Shown: positions 29,369-39,894, numbered from the stretch's first letter. The stretch: DNA of 64,000 nt from an uncultured Pseudomonadales bacterium (GCA_958296195.1 OY282455.1:434001-498000), one strand, 5' to 3'. The notes: generated by a model not told the origin, from the sequence alone. Translations and numbers: made by a program.

Positions 29369-30688
29369 CTAGCGGCGGCCAAAGCCCTTAAGGTTGGATT
29401 TCTCCATGAGTTTTGCGTATTGGCTGGACATCAGATGCGCCTGCACTTGGGACATGAAGTCCATAGCCACAACCACCACGATCAGCAGCGCGGTGCCGCC
29501 GAGTTGGAAGGTGACATTGGACGCCACCACCATGAACTCCGGCAGCAGGCACACTAGGGTGACGTAGAGAGAGCCAAAAACGGTCAGTCGCGTGACCACG
29601 TCGTCAATGTAGTGCGCCGTTTGCTGGCCGGGACGAATGCCAGGCACATAGGCGCCCTGACGTTTGAGATTGTCCGCCATGTCCTTGGGGTCAAACTGAA
29701 TGGCGGTGTAGAAAAAACTGAAAAAGATGATGCCGCCGGCGAACATCAGAATGTAGAGCGGCTGGCCCGGAGAAAGCACCAACGCCACCTGCTGCAGCCA
29801 ACCCAAGCCGGGGCCTTGCCCAAACCACTGCGCCACGGACGCCGGTGCTAGCAGCAGGCTTGACGCAAAAATGGCCGGAATGACGCCGGCCATGTTGATC
29901 TTCAACGGCAAGTGGCTGGCCTGACCCTGCATCAGCCGTCGGCCTTGCTGGCGCTTGGCGTAGTTGACCGTAATGCGCCGCTGGCCACGCTCCACGAACA
30001 CCACGAAGCCAACAACGCCAATGGCGAGCAGGGCGATGGCGAGCAGGGCGATGATGTTGATGTCGCCTTGGCGGGCGGCCTCGAAGGACTGGCCAATGGC
30101 GGCGGGGAAGCCGGAGACGATGCCGGAGAAGATAATCAAGGAGATGCCGTTGCCGACGCCGCGCTCCGTAATCTGCTCGCCAAGCCACATCATGAACAGG
30201 GCGCCGGTCACCAAGGTGGTGGTGGCCACAAAGTAGAACCCGAAGCCGGTGGAGAACGCCAAGCCCTGATTGGCCAAGGTCACCGACAGGGAGAGCCCTT
30301 GCACAAAGGCGATGAGCAAGGTGCCGTAGCGGGTGTACTGGGTGATCTTGCGCCGCCCCGATTCGCCTTCCTTGCGCAGTTGCTGCAGGCTGGGGTACAT
30401 CATGCTCATCAGATTCATGATGATGCTGGAGGTGATGTAGGGCACGACATTCAAGGCCAGGATGCTCATCCGCTCCAAGGCGCCGCCGGAGAACATGTTG
30501 AACAGTTCGAGAATGCCGCCCTGGTTTTGCTCGAACAGCGCCCGCAGCCGGTCGGGGTTGATGCCCGGCAAGGGTATGTGGGTGCCGATGCGGTAAACCA
30601 ACAGGGCGCCGAACACGAACAGCAAACGGTTGCGCAGCTCCGTGAGCCCCGTCTGCGTACCGCCGAGTTGCGCCTGATTTCTGGCCAT
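29369..30688 (-). CDS. secY: Protein translocase channel SecY
   Basis: Pore subunit of the SecYEG translocon in the inner membrane. 439 residues with about ten transmembrane helices; the N-terminal plug region (GTHIPLPGI) and cytoplasmic loops ([34 protein letters not shown]) are conserved. Its partner secE is encoded about 26 kb away in the same strand and cluster. Located after rplO in the spc operon. Confidence 0.98.
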   Translation of the reverse strand: MARNQAQLGGTQTGLTELRNRLLFVFGALLVYRIGTHIPLPGINPDRLRALFEQNQGGILELFNMFSGGALERMSILALNVVPYITSSIIMNLMSMMYPSLQQLRKEGESGRRKITQYTRYGTLLIAFVQGLSLSVTLANQGLAFSTGFGFYFVATTTLVTGALFMMWLGEQITERGVGNGISLIIFSGIVSGFPAAIGQSFEAARQGDINIIALLAIALLAIGVVGFVVFVERGQRRITVNYAKRQQGRRLMQGQASHLPLKINMAGVIPAIFASSLLLAPASVAQWFGQGPGLGWLQQVALVLSPGQPLYILMFAGGIIFFSFFYTAIQFDPKDMADNLKRQGAYVPGIRPGQQTAHYIDDVVTRLTVFGSLYVTLVCLLPEFMVVASNVTFQLGGTALLIVVVVAMDFMSQVQAHLMSSQYAKLMEKSNLKGFGRR

Positions 30689-30723
30689 CTTCCTTGCTGC
30701 CCGTGGTTTCCCGACTGGCGCCG

Positions 30724-31215
30724 CTACTCTCCCTGACCGGGGGGCTGGGCCGGCTGTTCGGCAACGCCGGCCGGCGCCAGCTCGATCTTGCCCCCCGCCG
30801 CCTCAATTGCTGCCTTGGCGCCCTTGGTGACATGGATGTCCGCGCCGCGCACGGTGAAGGCGCGGGTGACCTTCCCGGAAAGCATGATCCGCGCCCGCTG
30901 CATGTCCCGGCGAATCAAGTTCGCCGCCTTCAGGGCTGCAAGATCCACCGCATCGCCCTCGACGGCGGCCAATTCACCCAGCCGCACCTCGGCGGTCACC
31001 GCGCCGATCCGGGAACGGAAACCGAACTTGGGGACGCGCATTTGCAAGGGCAACTGACCGCCTTCAAAACCCGGCCGCACACCGCCGCCGGAGCGGGCTT
31101 TTTGACCCTTTTGCCCGCGGCCGGAGGTTTTGCCCCAGCCGGAACCCGCGCCGCGGCCAACGCGCCGCTTGCTGCGCTTGGCCCCTTGCGCGGGGTGCAG
31201 TTCGTTCAACTTCAT
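30724..31215 (-). CDS. rplO: 50S ribosomal protein L15
   Basis: Late-assembly large-subunit protein. The ATG at 31215 ([20 protein letters not shown]) is chosen; in-frame starts three codons earlier are unlikely. The Gly/Arg-rich N-terminal extension ([19 protein letters not shown]) is typical. The protein is 163 residues with a Pro/Ala/Gln tail ([11 protein letters not shown]), somewhat longer than the E. coli protein (144). Confidence 0.96.
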   Translation of the reverse strand: MKLNELHPAQGAKRSKRRVGRGAGSGWGKTSGRGQKGQKARSGGGVRPGFEGGQLPLQMRVPKFGFRSRIGAVTAEVRLGELAAVEGDAVDLAALKAANLIRRDMQRARIMLSGKVTRAFTVRGADIHVTKGAKAAIEAAGGKIELAPAGVAEQPAQPPGQGE

Positions 31216-31220
31216 GCCCA

Positions 31221-31448
31221 TCAATCCTCAACGACGCTGACGAGATGGCGGACCCGATCGATCATGCCGCGCACCGCCGGAGTGTCCTCCACCTCCACTT
31301 GGTGGCCGATGCGCCGCAGGCCGAGGCCGACCAAGCAGGCTTGGTGCTTTCGCAAGCGTCCGGTGCCGCTCTTGACCTGCACCACCTTGACCTTCGGCTT
31401 CGTCCCCGGCGCCTTCGCCGCCTCTTTTTCCACTTGGTTTCCAGCCAT
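31221..31448 (-). CDS. rpmD: 50S ribosomal protein L30
   Basis: Small large-subunit protein. The ATG at 31448 is favoured by AAGGG eight bases upstream; another ATG lies two codons earlier. The family core is [32 protein letters not shown] and [14 protein letters not shown]. About 17 extra Lys/Glu/Ala residues at the N-terminus make it 75 residues against 59 in E. coli. It sits between rpsE and rplO. Confidence 0.94.
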   Translation of the reverse strand: MAGNQVEKEAAKAPGTKPKVKVVQVKSGTGRLRKHQACLVGLGLRRIGHQVEVEDTPAVRGMIDRVRHLVSVVED

Positions 31449-31495
31449 TGCCATTACCCTTCGCACCCTGAGCCAACGCCGCAACGCCGCCTCGG

Positions 31496-31999
31496 TCAGG
31501 CGCTGATCTCCGCGATGGACTTGCCGCGCTTGGCGGCTATCGCCGCCGGCGAACGCATGCGCACCAGCGCGTTGAAGGTCGCCCGCACCACATTGTCCGG
31601 ATTGGTGGAGCCATAGCACTTCGCCAGCACGTTGTGTACGCCGGCCGCCTCCAAAACAGCGCGCATGGCACCGCCGGCGATGACGCCGGTGCCTTCGGAC
31701 GCCGGTTGCATGTATATCTTGGTGGCGCCGTGGCGCTCGCTCATCGCGTACCAGAGGGTGGTGCCATTGAGCTCCAACTCCACCATGTTGCGGCGGGCGG
31801 CCTCCATGGCCTTTTGAATCGCCACCGGCACTTCCCGAGCCTTGCCCCGGCCAAAGCCAACCTTGCCCTTGCCGTCTCCAACCACCGTCAATGCAGTGAA
31901 GCCGAACAAGCGACCGCCCTTGACGGCCTTGGCCACGCGATTGACCCGGACCGTCTTCTCCAGCAGCCCCTCTTCGCGTATCTCTTCGGTGTAGGCCAT
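31496..31999 (-). CDS. rpsE: 30S ribosomal protein S5
   Basis: Small-subunit protein important for translational accuracy and mRNA unwinding. The start at 31999 ([20 protein letters not shown]) gives 167 residues, the usual length; the longer upstream frame is a shadow of rplR. Conserved elements are [20 protein letters not shown] and [16 protein letters not shown]. Confidence 0.97.
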   Translation of the reverse strand: MAYTEEIREEGLLEKTVRVNRVAKAVKGGRLFGFTALTVVGDGKGKVGFGRGKAREVPVAIQKAMEAARRNMVELELNGTTLWYAMSERHGATKIYMQPASEGTGVIAGGAMRAVLEAAGVHNVLAKCYGSTNPDNVVRATFNALVRMRSPAAIAAKRGKSIAEISA

Positions 32000-32000
32000 C

Positions 32001-32351
32001 TTAGAACTCCAAACCGCCAGCGCGGGCCGCTTCGGCCAAAGCCCGCACCCGCCCATGAAACTTGTAGCCGGACCGATCGAAGGCCACCCGCCGAATGCCG
32101 GCGGTCTGGGCCCGCTCGGCAATCAGGACGCCGACCTTGGACGCCGCCTCCACGTTGCCGGTCGGCCCCGTGCGCAAGGTCTTGTCCAAAGTCGAAGCCT
32201 GGGCCAAAACCGCGCCGCCATCGGGGGACACCACCTGTGCGTACATGTGCCTAGGGGTGCGCTTCACGGTTAGCCGATGCACACCGAGCTCGCGCATCTT
32301 CATGCGTCCCCGCCGGGCGCGCCGCAACCTAGCCTCTCTCTTGTCCAACAC
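32001..32351 (-). CDS. rplR: 50S ribosomal protein L18
   Basis: Binds 5S rRNA in the central protuberance together with L5. 116 residues with a GTG start (GTG TTG GAC AAG); conserved segments are [16 protein letters not shown] and the C-terminal [20 protein letters not shown]. It nearly abuts rpsE, suggesting coupling. Confidence 0.96.
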   Translation of the reverse strand: MLDKREARLRRARRGRMKMRELGVHRLTVKRTPRHMYAQVVSPDGGAVLAQASTLDKTLRTGPTGNVEAASKVGVLIAERAQTAGIRRVAFDRSGYKFHGRVRALAEAARAGGLEF

Positions 32352-32371
32352 TTAACCGCCGCTCCGTTGCG

Positions 32372-32905
32372 CTACTTCTTCTTGGCTTCCTTGCGCCGCA
32401 CCCATTCCCCGGCGTAACGCACACCCTTGCCCTTGTACGGCTCCGGCGGACGGAAGGCGCGGATTTCGGCGCTCACCTGGCCGACCAACTGTTTGTCAGC
32501 ACCGGATATGACGATTTCCGTCTGGCTGGGCGTCGCTGCGGCGACGCCGTCAGGCAGCCGGTATGCAACCGGATGGGAGAAGCCGAGCTGCAGCGTCAAG
32601 TCGGCGCCCTTGGCGCTGGCCCGGTAGCCCACGCCCTGAAGCTCCAGCTTCTTCTCAAAGCCGACGCTCACGCCCCGCACCATGTTGTCGATCAAAGACC
32701 GGCAAGTGCCCGCCAACGCCTTGGCGCTCTTGGCGTTGGAGGTTGCCCGCACAAGCAGCACCCCAGCATCCAGAGCAACCTGCACGGCGTCCGGCAGCGT
32801 CAGCTCAAGGGTGCCCTTGGGGCCGGACACGCGAACGTCCTGGCCGCCAACGACAGCCTCAACGCCCGGCGACACTGTGACCGGCTTATCTCCTATCCGC
32901 GACAT
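32372..32905 (-). CDS. rplF: 50S ribosomal protein L6
   Basis: Large-subunit protein near the sarcin-ricin loop and factor-binding site. 177 residues with the duplicated L6 fold, start MSRIGDKPVTVSPGVEAVV and the C-terminal signature PPEPYKGKGVRYAGE with the final KKK. Lies between rpsH and rplR in the spc operon. Confidence 0.97.
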   Translation of the reverse strand: MSRIGDKPVTVSPGVEAVVGGQDVRVSGPKGTLELTLPDAVQVALDAGVLLVRATSNAKSAKALAGTCRSLIDNMVRGVSVGFEKKLELQGVGYRASAKGADLTLQLGFSHPVAYRLPDGVAAATPSQTEIVISGADKQLVGQVSAEIRAFRPPEPYKGKGVRYAGEWVRRKEAKKK

Positions 32906-32951
32906 CGCTCTTCAATCCACACCCGCAATCCGCCCTTGCAATCAACGCCGC

Positions 32952-33344
32952 CTAAAAGACCGTGCAAAGCACTTCGCCGCCGATGCGCCGCCGCCGCGCC
33001 TCCCGGTCCGTCATGACGCCGCTGCTGGTGCTGACGATGGCCACGCCCAGCCCGCCGCGAACCTTGGGCAATTCCGAGGCGCCCTTGTAAACGCGCAAGC
33101 CCGGCCGGCTGACCCGGCGAATCTCTTCAATGACCGGGCCCCCCTCGTGGTACCTGAGCTGCACGGTCAACTCCTGCTTGCCGTCGCCGCTTACGCCGTA
33201 GCCGTCGATGTAGCCCTCCTGCTCGAGCACCTTGCAAATGGTGACCTTGAGGTTGGAGTGCGGCATGGACACATCGACATGCTTCGCGCTCTGCGCATTG
33301 CGCACCCGGGTGAGGAGATCGGCGATCGGATCTTGCAAGCTCAT
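32952..33344 (-). CDS. rpsH: 30S ribosomal protein S8
   Basis: Primary 16S rRNA-binding protein; in E. coli it represses the spc operon by binding near rplE. The ATG at 33344 gives [18 protein letters not shown] and 130 residues, with C-terminal signature [20 protein letters not shown]. The longer upstream frame overlaps rpsN and is rejected. Confidence 0.97.
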   Translation of the reverse strand: MSLQDPIADLLTRVRNAQSAKHVDVSMPHSNLKVTICKVLEQEGYIDGYGVSGDGKQELTVQLRYHEGGPVIEEIRRVSRPGLRVYKGASELPKVRGGLGVAIVSTSSGVMTDREARRRRIGGEVLCTVF

Positions 33345-33352
33345 GCCACCTC

Positions 33353-33658
33353 CTACCAACTCGCCTTGACAAGACCGGGCACGTCGCCGCGCATCGCCGC
33401 CTCGCGCAGCTTGTTGCGGCCGAGGCCAAACTTCCGGTAAACGCCACGCGGCCGCCCGGTTTTTCCGCAACGGCGCTGCTGACGCACCGGGGAGGCGTTC
33501 CTAGGCAGTTTCTGCAGCTTAAGCTGCGCTTCCCAACGCTCGTCGTCAGGCAAGCTACGGTTGTTGATGATGGCCTTGAGCTCCGTGCGCTTAGCCTGGT
33601 GCCGAGCGATGATCCTAGCTCGTTTCCTCTCCCGCGCGATCATCGATGCCTTTGCCAT
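33353..33658 (-). CDS. rpsN: 30S ribosomal protein S14
   Basis: Head protein of the small subunit. At 101 residues it is the long, zinc-independent type. Conserved C-terminal part: [17 protein letters not shown] and [21 protein letters not shown]. The start [16 protein letters not shown] matches the family. Lies between rplE and rpsH. Confidence 0.97.
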   Translation of the reverse strand: MAKASMIARERKRARIIARHQAKRTELKAIINNRSLPDDERWEAQLKLQKLPRNASPVRQQRRCGKTGRPRGVYRKFGLGRNKLREAAMRGDVPGLVKASW

Positions 33659-33704
33659 GTTCCTGATCTTCTCGTCTTAAAGTGCAAAAGTTGGGGCCTT
33701 GGGG

Positions 33705-34259
33705 TCAGGCGGCTTGGCTGCGGAACGGGAAATTGAACGCCCGCAGCAAGGCCAAGCCGGCCTCGTCATTGCCCGCCGTCGTCGAAATGGTGATGTCGAG
33801 GCCGCGAATCTGATCGATCTTGTCGTAGTCGATTTCGGCAAACACGATCTGCTCCGCAATCCCCATCGAGAAATTGCCGCGGCCGTCAAAGGACTTCGGG
33901 TTAAGGCCGCGAAAATCGCGTATGCGTGGAATGGCCACGCCGATCAAACGCTCCACGAATTCATACATCCGCAGCCGGCGCAGCGTGACCTTGCAGCCCA
34001 CCGGGTAGCCCTCCCGTATTTTGAACCCTGCTTCCGACTTTCTCGCCTTGGTGACTATGGGCTTTTGCCCGGATATCGCCCTGAGGTCCTGAAGGGCGCT
34101 GTCCATGACCTTGCGATCCGCCACGGCCTCTCCGACGCCCATGTTGAGCGTCACCTTGTCCAGACTGGGCACCTGCATGACGCTGCTGAGATTAAGTTCA
34201 CTCTGCAGCGCAGGGCGAATTTCATCGAGGTAGCGTTGTCGGAAATGGGACATCTTCAA
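33705..34259 (-). CDS. rplE: 50S ribosomal protein L5
   Basis: Binds 5S rRNA and contacts the P-site tRNA and S13. 184 residues, start [19 protein letters not shown]; conserved segments are [34 protein letters not shown] and the C-terminal [20 protein letters not shown]. Follows rplX by six bases. Confidence 0.97.
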   Translation of the reverse strand: MKMSHFRQRYLDEIRPALQSELNLSSVMQVPSLDKVTLNMGVGEAVADRKVMDSALQDLRAISGQKPIVTKARKSEAGFKIREGYPVGCKVTLRRLRMYEFVERLIGVAIPRIRDFRGLNPKSFDGRGNFSMGIAEQIVFAEIDYDKIDQIRGLDITISTTAGNDEAGLALLRAFNFPFRSQAA

Positions 34260-34265
34260 TTCCGC

Positions 34266-34580
34266 TCAGTCTTCCAGGCGCTTGCCGGTTGATTTGAAGT
34301 AACGAACCTTGGCGCCGTCCTCAAGGCGGAAGCCCACCCGGTCCGCCCGCGTCTCATCTTCGTTCCAAATCGCCACGTTGGATGCCTCAATGGGGCCTTC
34401 ACGCTCAACGATGCCGCCCGGCTTGCCCAAGTTCGGGTTGCCGCGCTGATGCTTCTTCAGCAGGTTCACGCCGGACACGATCAGCCGCCCGTCGCTGCGC
34501 ACCTCCAGCACTTCGCCCCGCTGACCCTTGCTGCGCCCGGAGATGACGACCACCTCGTCGTTCTTCTTGATCTTCAACAT
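34266..34580 (-). CDS. rplX: 50S ribosomal protein L24
   Basis: Early assembly protein near the exit tunnel. 104 residues with the KOW motif near the N-terminus ([20 protein letters not shown]) and the conserved [20 protein letters not shown]. Lies between rplN and rplE. Confidence 0.97.
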   Translation of the reverse strand: MLKIKKNDEVVVISGRSKGQRGEVLEVRSDGRLIVSGVNLLKKHQRGNPNLGKPGGIVEREGPIEASNVAIWNEDETRADRVGFRLEDGAKVRYFKSTGKRLED

Positions 34581-34618
34581 GCCTTAAGGCCATTTCCAAC
34601 CAATGCCCGCGGCCACCT

Positions 34619-34987
34619 CTAAAGAACCTCAGGCGCCAAAGAGACGATGCGCATGAAATGCCCCCTGCGCAGCTCCCGCGTGACCGGCCCAAAAATCCGT
34701 GTGCCCACGGGTTGATTCTGTTGATTCAGCAACACCGCCGCGTTCTCGTCGAAACGGATCAGCGACCCATCGGGCCGGCGAACTCCCTTTTTGGTGCGCA
34801 CCACCACGGCGTTCATGACCTGGCCCTTGCGCACCCGACCGCGCGGAATGGCTTCCTTCACCGTTACCTTGATGATGTCGCCGATGCCGGCGTAGCGACG
34901 ACGGGAGCCGCCGAGCACCTTGATGCATTGCACCAATCGCGCACCGCTGTTGTCGGCTATGGCCAACATGGTTTCCGTCTGAATCAT
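34619..34987 (-). CDS. rplN: 50S ribosomal protein L14
   Basis: Subunit-interface protein; the binding target of RsfS, which is also encoded in this window. 122 residues, start [20 protein letters not shown], with conserved [20 protein letters not shown] and C-terminal [24 protein letters not shown]. First gene of the classical spc operon; no promoter was seen in the short gap after rpsQ. Confidence 0.97.
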   Translation of the reverse strand: MIQTETMLAIADNSGARLVQCIKVLGGSRRRYAGIGDIIKVTVKEAIPRGRVRKGQVMNAVVVRTKKGVRRPDGSLIRFDENAAVLLNQQNQPVGTRIFGPVTRELRRGHFMRIVSLAPEVL

Positions 34988-35000
34988 GTCCGTTCAACCG

Positions 35001-35264
35001 TCAGGCCGCCGCAGCTCGCTCATCGACGCTCTTCAGCTTCCAAGCCTTAGTTTTCGAAATCGGCCGGCACTCCTCGATAGTGACGATGTCGCCAACTCGC
35101 CCTTGGTTTTTTTCGTCATGGGCACGCAGCTTGGTGGAGCGGGTGAGGATCTTGCTGTACACCGGATGCTGCACCTTCCTTTCGACCAGCACGGTGATGG
35201 TCTTGTCCATGCGGTCGCTGGTGACCACGCCGGAAACCGTGCGTTTGACGCTTGCCTCAGGCAT
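35001..35264 (-). CDS. rpsQ: 30S ribosomal protein S17
   Basis: Early 16S rRNA-binding OB-fold protein. 87 residues, with [20 protein letters not shown] and [19 protein letters not shown]. The ATG lies inside the end of rpmC (8-base overlap), implying coupled translation. Confidence 0.97.
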   Translation of the reverse strand: MPEASVKRTVSGVVTSDRMDKTITVLVERKVQHPVYSKILTRSTKLRAHDEKNQGRVGDIVTIEECRPISKTKAWKLKSVDERAAAA

Positions 35265-35448
35265 CGGCCAGCTCCCGCATCAGGGTCTTCACCCGCGCAA
35301 TGTCCCGCTTGGTTTCCTTAAGCAGGTGCGGCTGACCAAGCTGGCCGCTTGCGGACTGCATGCGCAGGCCGAAGTGCTCCTTACGCAGCCGCATCAGTTC
35401 ACTGCTGAGCTCATCTGAACTCTTGGCCCTTAAATCTGCCGCCTTCAC
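35257..35448 (-). CDS. rpmC: 50S ribosomal protein L29
   Basis: Exit-tunnel protein near the signal-recognition-particle docking site. A GTG at 35448 gives [19 protein letters not shown] and 63 residues, matching the E. coli start; the longer in-frame extension is unlike the family. Conserved [20 protein letters not shown]. Overlaps the start of rpsQ. Confidence 0.95.
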   Translation of the reverse strand: MKAADLRAKSSDELSSELMRLRKEHFGLRMQSASGQLGQPHLLKETKRDIARVKTLMRELADA

Positions 35449-35501
35449 TGCTCGCCACTCCACAAAATGCTCGGTTCCTGCACGGATGCTCACCGGCCGC
35501 C

Positions 35502-35918
35502 TCAAGCGGCCAAGGCCCTCTTCACAAAGGAGGTCGCAAAGGGCAACTTGGCGCCGGCCAATGCAAAGGCGCGCCGCGCCGACTCTTCCGGCACACCCTC
35601 CATTTCATAGAGAACGCGCCCCGGTTGAATGAGCGCGACCCAATACTCGACGCTCCCCTTGCCCTTGCCCTGGCGCACCTCCAGGGGTTTCTTGGTGATG
35701 GGCTTGTCCGGGAACACCCGTATCCAGATCTTGCCGCCGCGCCGGATGTGCCGCGTCATCGCCCGCCGCCCCGCCTCGATTTGCCGCGCCGTCAAGCGGC
35801 CCCGGCCAATGGCCTTGAGGCCGTATTCGCCAAAACTCACCGCACCCCCGCGGTTGGCCAAGCCGCGGTTGCGGCCCTTGTGCTGCTTCCTGAATTTCGT
35901 CCTCTTAGGCTGTAGCAT
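35502..35918 (-). CDS. rplP: 50S ribosomal protein L16
   Basis: Contacts A-site tRNA and 5S rRNA. The ATG at 35918 yields [20 protein letters not shown] and 138 residues; the upstream in-frame extension overlaps rpsC and is rejected. Conserved [19 protein letters not shown] and [19 protein letters not shown]. Confidence 0.97.
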   Translation of the reverse strand: MLQPKRTKFRKQHKGRNRGLANRGGAVSFGEYGLKAIGRGRLTARQIEAGRRAMTRHIRRGGKIWIRVFPDKPITKKPLEVRQGKGKGSVEYWVALIQPGRVLYEMEGVPEESARRAFALAGAKLPFATSFVKRALAA

Positions 35919-35950
35919 TTTCCGCTGTCCTGGTCGGGGTGGCCAAGGCG

Positions 35951-36610
35951 CTAGCCGCTTGCGGCTTCGGCGCCCTGGCCGGCGAATATCTCGCCCTTGA
36001 AAATCCAAACCTTGATGCCCAAAACGCCATAGGTGGTCTGCGCATTCCAAGTGGCGTAGTCGATGTTGGCCCGCAACGTGTGCAGCGGCACCCGGCCTTC
36101 GTGATACACCTCGGAGCGGGCGATCTCCGCGCCGCCTAGACGGCCGGCCACACGCACCTTGATGCCCTGAGCGCCGAGGCGCATGGCGTTTTGAATGACC
36201 CGGCGCATGGCTCGCCGGAACTGCACCCGCCGCTCCAACTGTTGCGCAACGTTTTGCGCAACCAGCAGCGCGTCGATTTCCGGCTTGCGGATCTCCTCGA
36301 TGATGACCTGCACAGACGACAGCGCCATCAACCGAATGAGTTCTTGACGCAGCCGCTCCACGTCCTCTCCCTTCTTGCCGATGACAATGCCGGGCCGAGC
36401 GGTGTGTATGGTGATGCGGGCCATTTGCGCGGAGCGCTGGATCTCAACGCCGCTGACCGACGCTTGGGCCAAGCGTTTCCTGATGTGCTCCCGCACTTCA
36501 ATGTCCTTGAGCAGGTACTTTGCGTACTGGCCCTTGTCCGCATACCAAACAGAGTTGTGCTCCTTGACGATGCCTAGCCGCATTCCGACGGGATGTACTT
36601 TCTGGCCCAT
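35951..36610 (-). CDS. rpsC: 30S ribosomal protein S3
   Basis: Lines the mRNA entry channel of the small subunit. The ATG at 36610 gives [14 protein letters not shown]; a start six codons upstream would run into rplV. The KH-type RNA-binding segment [20 protein letters not shown] and the C-terminal domain [16 protein letters not shown] are present in 219 residues. Begins four bases after rplV. Confidence 0.97.
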   Translation of the reverse strand: MGQKVHPVGMRLGIVKEHNSVWYADKGQYAKYLLKDIEVREHIRKRLAQASVSGVEIQRSAQMARITIHTARPGIVIGKKGEDVERLRQELIRLMALSSVQVIIEEIRKPEIDALLVAQNVAQQLERRVQFRRAMRRVIQNAMRLGAQGIKVRVAGRLGGAEIARSEVYHEGRVPLHTLRANIDYATWNAQTTYGVLGIKVWIFKGEIFAGQGAEAASG

Positions 36611-36614
36611 TGCG

Positions 36615-36947
36615 TTACTCGTCCGCAAGCTGCACGGTGACGTGGCAGGCGCGCTTGAATATGCGGTTCGCCCGCCCCTTGGCGCGGGGCCGGATTCGCT
36701 TTAGGGTGGTGCCTTCATTCACTTGAATCTCCGCAATCCACAGTTCGTCCACGTCCGCCCCTTCGTTGTTTTCGGCGTTGGCGATGGCGGACTCCACCAC
36801 CTTGCGCACCAAGAACGCCGCCTTGAGGGTGCTGAAGCCGAGCAGGTTCATGGCCCGCTCCACGGGCTGGCCGCGCACCTGATCGGCAACCAGCCGCGCC
36901 TTCCGCGCCGAGATGGGAAGCCGCTTGGCGGTGGCGCTCACCTGCAT
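36615..36947 (-). CDS. rplV: 50S ribosomal protein L22
   Basis: Its beta-hairpin forms part of the narrowest point of the exit tunnel, a site of macrolide resistance mutations. The ATG at 36947 ([20 protein letters not shown]) gives 110 residues. Conserved [19 protein letters not shown] and the tip [16 protein letters not shown]. Lies between rpsS and rpsC. Confidence 0.97.
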   Translation of the reverse strand: MQVSATAKRLPISARKARLVADQVRGQPVERAMNLLGFSTLKAAFLVRKVVESAIANAENNEGADVDELWIAEIQVNEGTTLKRIRPRAKGRANRIFKRACHVTVQLADE

Positions 36948-37011
36948 GGCCAACCCCCCGCAACGCCAAGGCTTGGCATGGGCGTCTTCAGCGCTTGCAT
37001 CCGCATCTTCA

Positions 37012-37287
37012 TCAACGCCGCGCCTTGCGGTCCGCCGCATGACCGCGATAGGTGCGCGTAGGCGCGAATTCGCCGAGCTTGTGACCGACCATTTCCTCGC
37101 TCAAGTAAACCGGCACATGCTGACGACCGTTGTGAACAGCAATGGTCAACCCCACCATGTCCGGCAGGATCATGGACCTGCGCGACCAAGTCTTGATGGG
37201 GCGCTTGCTGCCGCTCTGCACGGCCTCCTCCACCTTCTTGGCAAGGTGAAGGTCCACAAACGGACCTTTGCGCAGCGACCTCGGCAT
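37012..37287 (-). CDS. rpsS: 30S ribosomal protein S19
   Basis: Head protein contacting S13 and bridging to the large subunit. 91 residues, start [20 protein letters not shown], conserved [20 protein letters not shown] and [15 protein letters not shown]. Follows rplB by three bases. Confidence 0.97.
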   Translation of the reverse strand: MPRSLRKGPFVDLHLAKKVEEAVQSGSKRPIKTWSRRSMILPDMVGLTIAVHNGRQHVPVYLSEEMVGHKLGEFAPTRTYRGHAADRKARR

Positions 37288-37290
37288 AGC

Positions 37291-38142
37291 CTACCTCCTG
37301 CCTTGCCGACCCGTGCGCCGCGCAACGCGGCGACGCAGGATGAGCTTGTCCGTGCGCTTGTTCTTGCGCGTCTTGTGGCCCTTGGTGGGAACGCCCCAAG
37401 GCGACACCGGATGCCGGCCGCCGGAGGACTTGCCCTCGCCGCCGCCATGCGGATGATCCACCGGATTCATGGCGACGCCCCGCACCGTCGGCCGGACGCC
37501 GCGCCAACGCTTGGCCCCGGCCTTGCCGAGCGAACGCAGATTCTGTTCGCTGTTGCCGACCTCTCCCACCGTGGCGCGACATTCCGCCAGCACTCGGCGC
37601 ATTTCGCCGGAACGAAGGCGAAGGGTGGCGTAGGTGCCCTCCCGGGCGACGAGCTGCACCGAAGCGCCGGCGCTGCGCGCCAGTTGCGCCCCCTTGCCGG
37701 GCTTAAGCTCCACGCAATGCACGACGCTGCCGACCGGAATGCTGCGCAGCAGCATGGCGTTGCCCGGACGAATGGGAGCGTTGGACCCGCTCATGACAGA
37801 GGCGCCGGCGGCGAGGCCCTTGGGGGCGATGATGTAGCGCCGCTCACCATCGGCGTACTTAAGCAGGGCTATGTTGGCGGTGCGGTTGGGATCGTATTCG
37901 AGCCGCTCCACGGTCGCCGGAACGCCGTCCTTGGTGCGCTTGAAGTCGATGCAGCGATAGTGGCGTTTATGGCCACCGCCGCGGTGCCGAGTGGTGATGC
38001 GGCCTTGGTTGTTGCGCCCCCCGGACTTGCTCAAGCCCCTAAGCAACGCCTTGTGCGGCCCGGCCTTGTGCAGGCTCGCATCGACCACGCTGACGACGAA
38101 GCGCCGCCCGGGCGAAGTGGGTTTTGCCTTGACGACCGCCAC
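37291..38142 (-). CDS. rplB: 50S ribosomal protein L2
   Basis: Needed for subunit association and peptidyl-transferase activity. 283 residues from a GTG at 38142, with GGAG six to seven bases upstream. Conserved [20 protein letters not shown] and the histidine-containing loop [18 protein letters not shown] near the peptidyl-transferase centre. About ten residues longer than in E. coli. Confidence 0.97.
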   Translation of the reverse strand: MAVVKAKPTSPGRRFVVSVVDASLHKAGPHKALLRGLSKSGGRNNQGRITTRHRGGGHKRHYRCIDFKRTKDGVPATVERLEYDPNRTANIALLKYADGERRYIIAPKGLAAGASVMSGSNAPIRPGNAMLLRSIPVGSVVHCVELKPGKGAQLARSAGASVQLVAREGTYATLRLRSGEMRRVLAECRATVGEVGNSEQNLRSLGKAGAKRWRGVRPTVRGVAMNPVDHPHGGGEGKSSGGRHPVSPWGVPTKGHKTRKNKRTDKLILRRRVARRTGRQGRR

Positions 38143-38145
38143 GCT

Positions 38146-38442
38146 CTACTCCGTCACCATGTAGTCGATTTCCTGGCCGGCGGCGATGCGGACGTAGGCT
38201 TTTTTCCAGTTCCTGCGGCGCGCAGCCCGCCAACGGCTGCGCTTGACCTTGCCGCGCACGTTCGCCGTGGTTACGTTCGTCACGGCGACGCCGAAAATCA
38301 TCTCCACCGCCTCCTTGATTTCGGCCTTGGTGGCGTCGCGCTCCACCTTGAAGGCGTACTGATTGCTCGAATCCCCCAAATTGGAGACTTTCTCGGAGAT
38401 GTGCGGCGCCTGCAGCACGGTGTACACCCGCTCCTGATTCAC
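38146..38442 (-). CDS. rplW: 50S ribosomal protein L23
   Basis: Exit-tunnel protein that docks trigger factor and the signal recognition particle. 98 residues from a GTG that overlaps the rplD stop (GTGA), with AGGAGG seven bases upstream inside rplD. Conserved [19 protein letters not shown] and [15 protein letters not shown]. Confidence 0.96.
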   Translation of the reverse strand: MNQERVYTVLQAPHISEKVSNLGDSSNQYAFKVERDATKAEIKEAVEMIFGVAVTNVTTANVRGKVKRSRWRAARRRNWKKAYVRIAAGQEIDYMVTE

Positions 38443-39041
38443 GCCAACGCCTCCTGAAGTTGCTCAAGGGCCGCGACGGTCATGAGCACCTTCTCAAAAC
38501 GGATGAGGCGCAGCGGATCGACTTCCGATGCGGCGCATACCTCCACGCCCATGAGGTTGCGGGCCGCCAATTGCAAGTTTGCATCCGCGCCGCCCACGAC
38601 GATGAACACGTCTTGCAGTTGCAAAGACTTGAGCTTGTCGAGCAGGATGCGGGTCTTGGGGGCGTCAACGGAAAAGTCCTCAACGGCGACAAGGCGCTCC
38701 TGACGCACGAGTTCGGAAAGGATGCAGCGCATCGCGCCCCGATGCATCTTGCGGTTGACCTTTTGCGCATGGTTCTGCGGCTTGGCCGCAAAGGTGACGC
38801 CGCCGCCCCGCCAAATAGGGCTGCGGATGCTGCCGGCTCGAGCGCGCCCGCCGCCTTTTTGACGCCAGGGCTTGCGCCCGCCGCCGCGCCGTTCGGCCCG
38901 GGATTTCTGCGCCCGGGCACCGGTCCTCGCCGCCGCCAACTGGGCGTTGACCACCTGATGCACGAGGGCCTCGTTGAAGCTGCGGGCGAAGATCCCCTCC
39001 GCAACCTCCAGGCTGCCGCCCGCTTGCAACGCCAAATTCAT
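38439..39041 (-). CDS. rplD: 50S ribosomal protein L4
   Basis: Exit-tunnel protein; in E. coli L4 also represses the S10 operon through its leader. 200 residues with [20 protein letters not shown] and the tunnel loop [20 protein letters not shown]. The ATG overlaps the rplC stop (ATGA). Leader and terminator-like hairpins near rpsJ are possible targets of this autoregulation. Confidence 0.97.
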   Translation of the reverse strand: MNLALQAGGSLEVAEGIFARSFNEALVHQVVNAQLAAARTGARAQKSRAERRGGGRKPWRQKGGGRARAGSIRSPIWRGGGVTFAAKPQNHAQKVNRKMHRGAMRCILSELVRQERLVAVEDFSVDAPKTRILLDKLKSLQLQDVFIVVGGADANLQLAARNLMGVEVCAASEVDPLRLIRFEKVLMTVAALEQLQEALA

Positions 39042-39697
39042 GCCTTGCCAACTCCAGCCCTGCCGGCCTTGATGGCCGGGCGAACTTGCACGTCGCCCCC
39101 CGCCGGTCCTGGAACCGCTCCTTTGAGCAACAGGAGATTGCGCTCCTTATCTATCCGCACGACCTCAAGGTTCTGGGTTGTGACCCGTGCGTTGCCGAGG
39201 TGGCCGGCCATTTTCTTGCCCTTGAAGACCCGCCCCGGAGTCTGGCATTGGCCTATGGAGCCCGGCGCCCGGTGGGAGATTGAGTTGCCGTGGCTGTTGT
39301 CCTGGCTGCGGAAGCCCCAGCGCTTGATGACGCCGGCGTAGCCCTTGCCCTTGGAGACGCCGCGGACATCGACCTTCTGCCCAACGGCAAACAGATCCAC
39401 GCCGAATTCCGCGCCGAGCGCAGGGGATTCATCGACCTCATCAAGGCGGAACTCCCAAAGACCCCGGCCAAAGCCGGCGCCGGCCTTGGCGAAGTGGCCA
39501 ACCAGCGGCTTGGCGGCGCGATGCTGCTTGGCGGCGCCGGTGGTGACCTGGACCGCGGCGTAGCCGTCCGCCCCCGGCGTTTTGACCTGCACCACGCGGT
39601 TGGGCTCCACCTCAATGACCGTAACCGCCACGGACGCTCCCTCGTCCGTGAACACCCGAGTCATGCCGCTTTTTCTGCCAATCAAACCGATGGCCAT
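39038..39697 (-). CDS. rplC: 50S ribosomal protein L3
   Basis: Early-assembly protein reaching the peptidyl-transferase centre. The ATG at 39697 gives [20 protein letters not shown] and 219 residues; an upstream in-frame start is not supported. Conserved [20 protein letters not shown] (N-terminal to SHGNS) and [20 protein letters not shown], with the methylated-glutamine region intact. A 196-base gap with two hairpins separates it from rpsJ. Confidence 0.97.
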   Translation of the reverse strand: MAIGLIGRKSGMTRVFTDEGASVAVTVIEVEPNRVVQVKTPGADGYAAVQVTTGAAKQHRAAKPLVGHFAKAGAGFGRGLWEFRLDEVDESPALGAEFGVDLFAVGQKVDVRGVSKGKGYAGVIKRWGFRSQDNSHGNSISHRAPGSIGQCQTPGRVFKGKKMAGHLGNARVTTQNLEVVRIDKERNLLLLKGAVPGPAGGDVQVRPAIKAGRAGVGKA

Positions 39698-39809
39698 CTT
39701 CAACCCTGACACCAAGCGGACGGGCAGCCCCATCCTGAAGCCAAATTAGGCGCGTAACAAGCACCCGCCGCTCATTATTCCTGCTTGAGCGGAAGGCGCT
39801 TGGCTTCGC

Positions 39810-39827
39810 GGCCCCCTTTCGGGGGAC
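39810..39827 (-). other. Hairpin in the rpsJ-rplC spacer
   Basis: On the transcribed strand CCCCC and GGGGG flank a GAAA tetraloop (GNRA type), 113 bases upstream of the rplC ATG. It may be part of a leader structure for rplC; that role is inferred from position only. Confidence 0.4.
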
Positions 39828-39860
39828 CTTGTCGAGCGCATCAGGCGCTAGCCCATGCGC

Positions 39861-39894
39861 AGAAAACGCCGGCCTCACTGGCTCGGCGTTTTCT
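39861..39894 (-). terminator. Intrinsic terminator-like hairpin just after rpsJ
   Basis: AGAAAACGCCG and CGGCGTTTTCT form a perfect 11-bp stem with a 12-base loop beginning at the last base of the rpsJ TGA. The GC core followed by TTTTCT on the transcribed strand is terminator architecture; the A-tract on the other arm would let it work in both directions. Located inside what is normally one S10 operon. Confidence 0.6.

Noticed and set aside
36913-38457. 514-codon plus-strand frame
   Set aside because: Antisense shadow of rplV-rplW; these genes are fully conserved on the minus strand.
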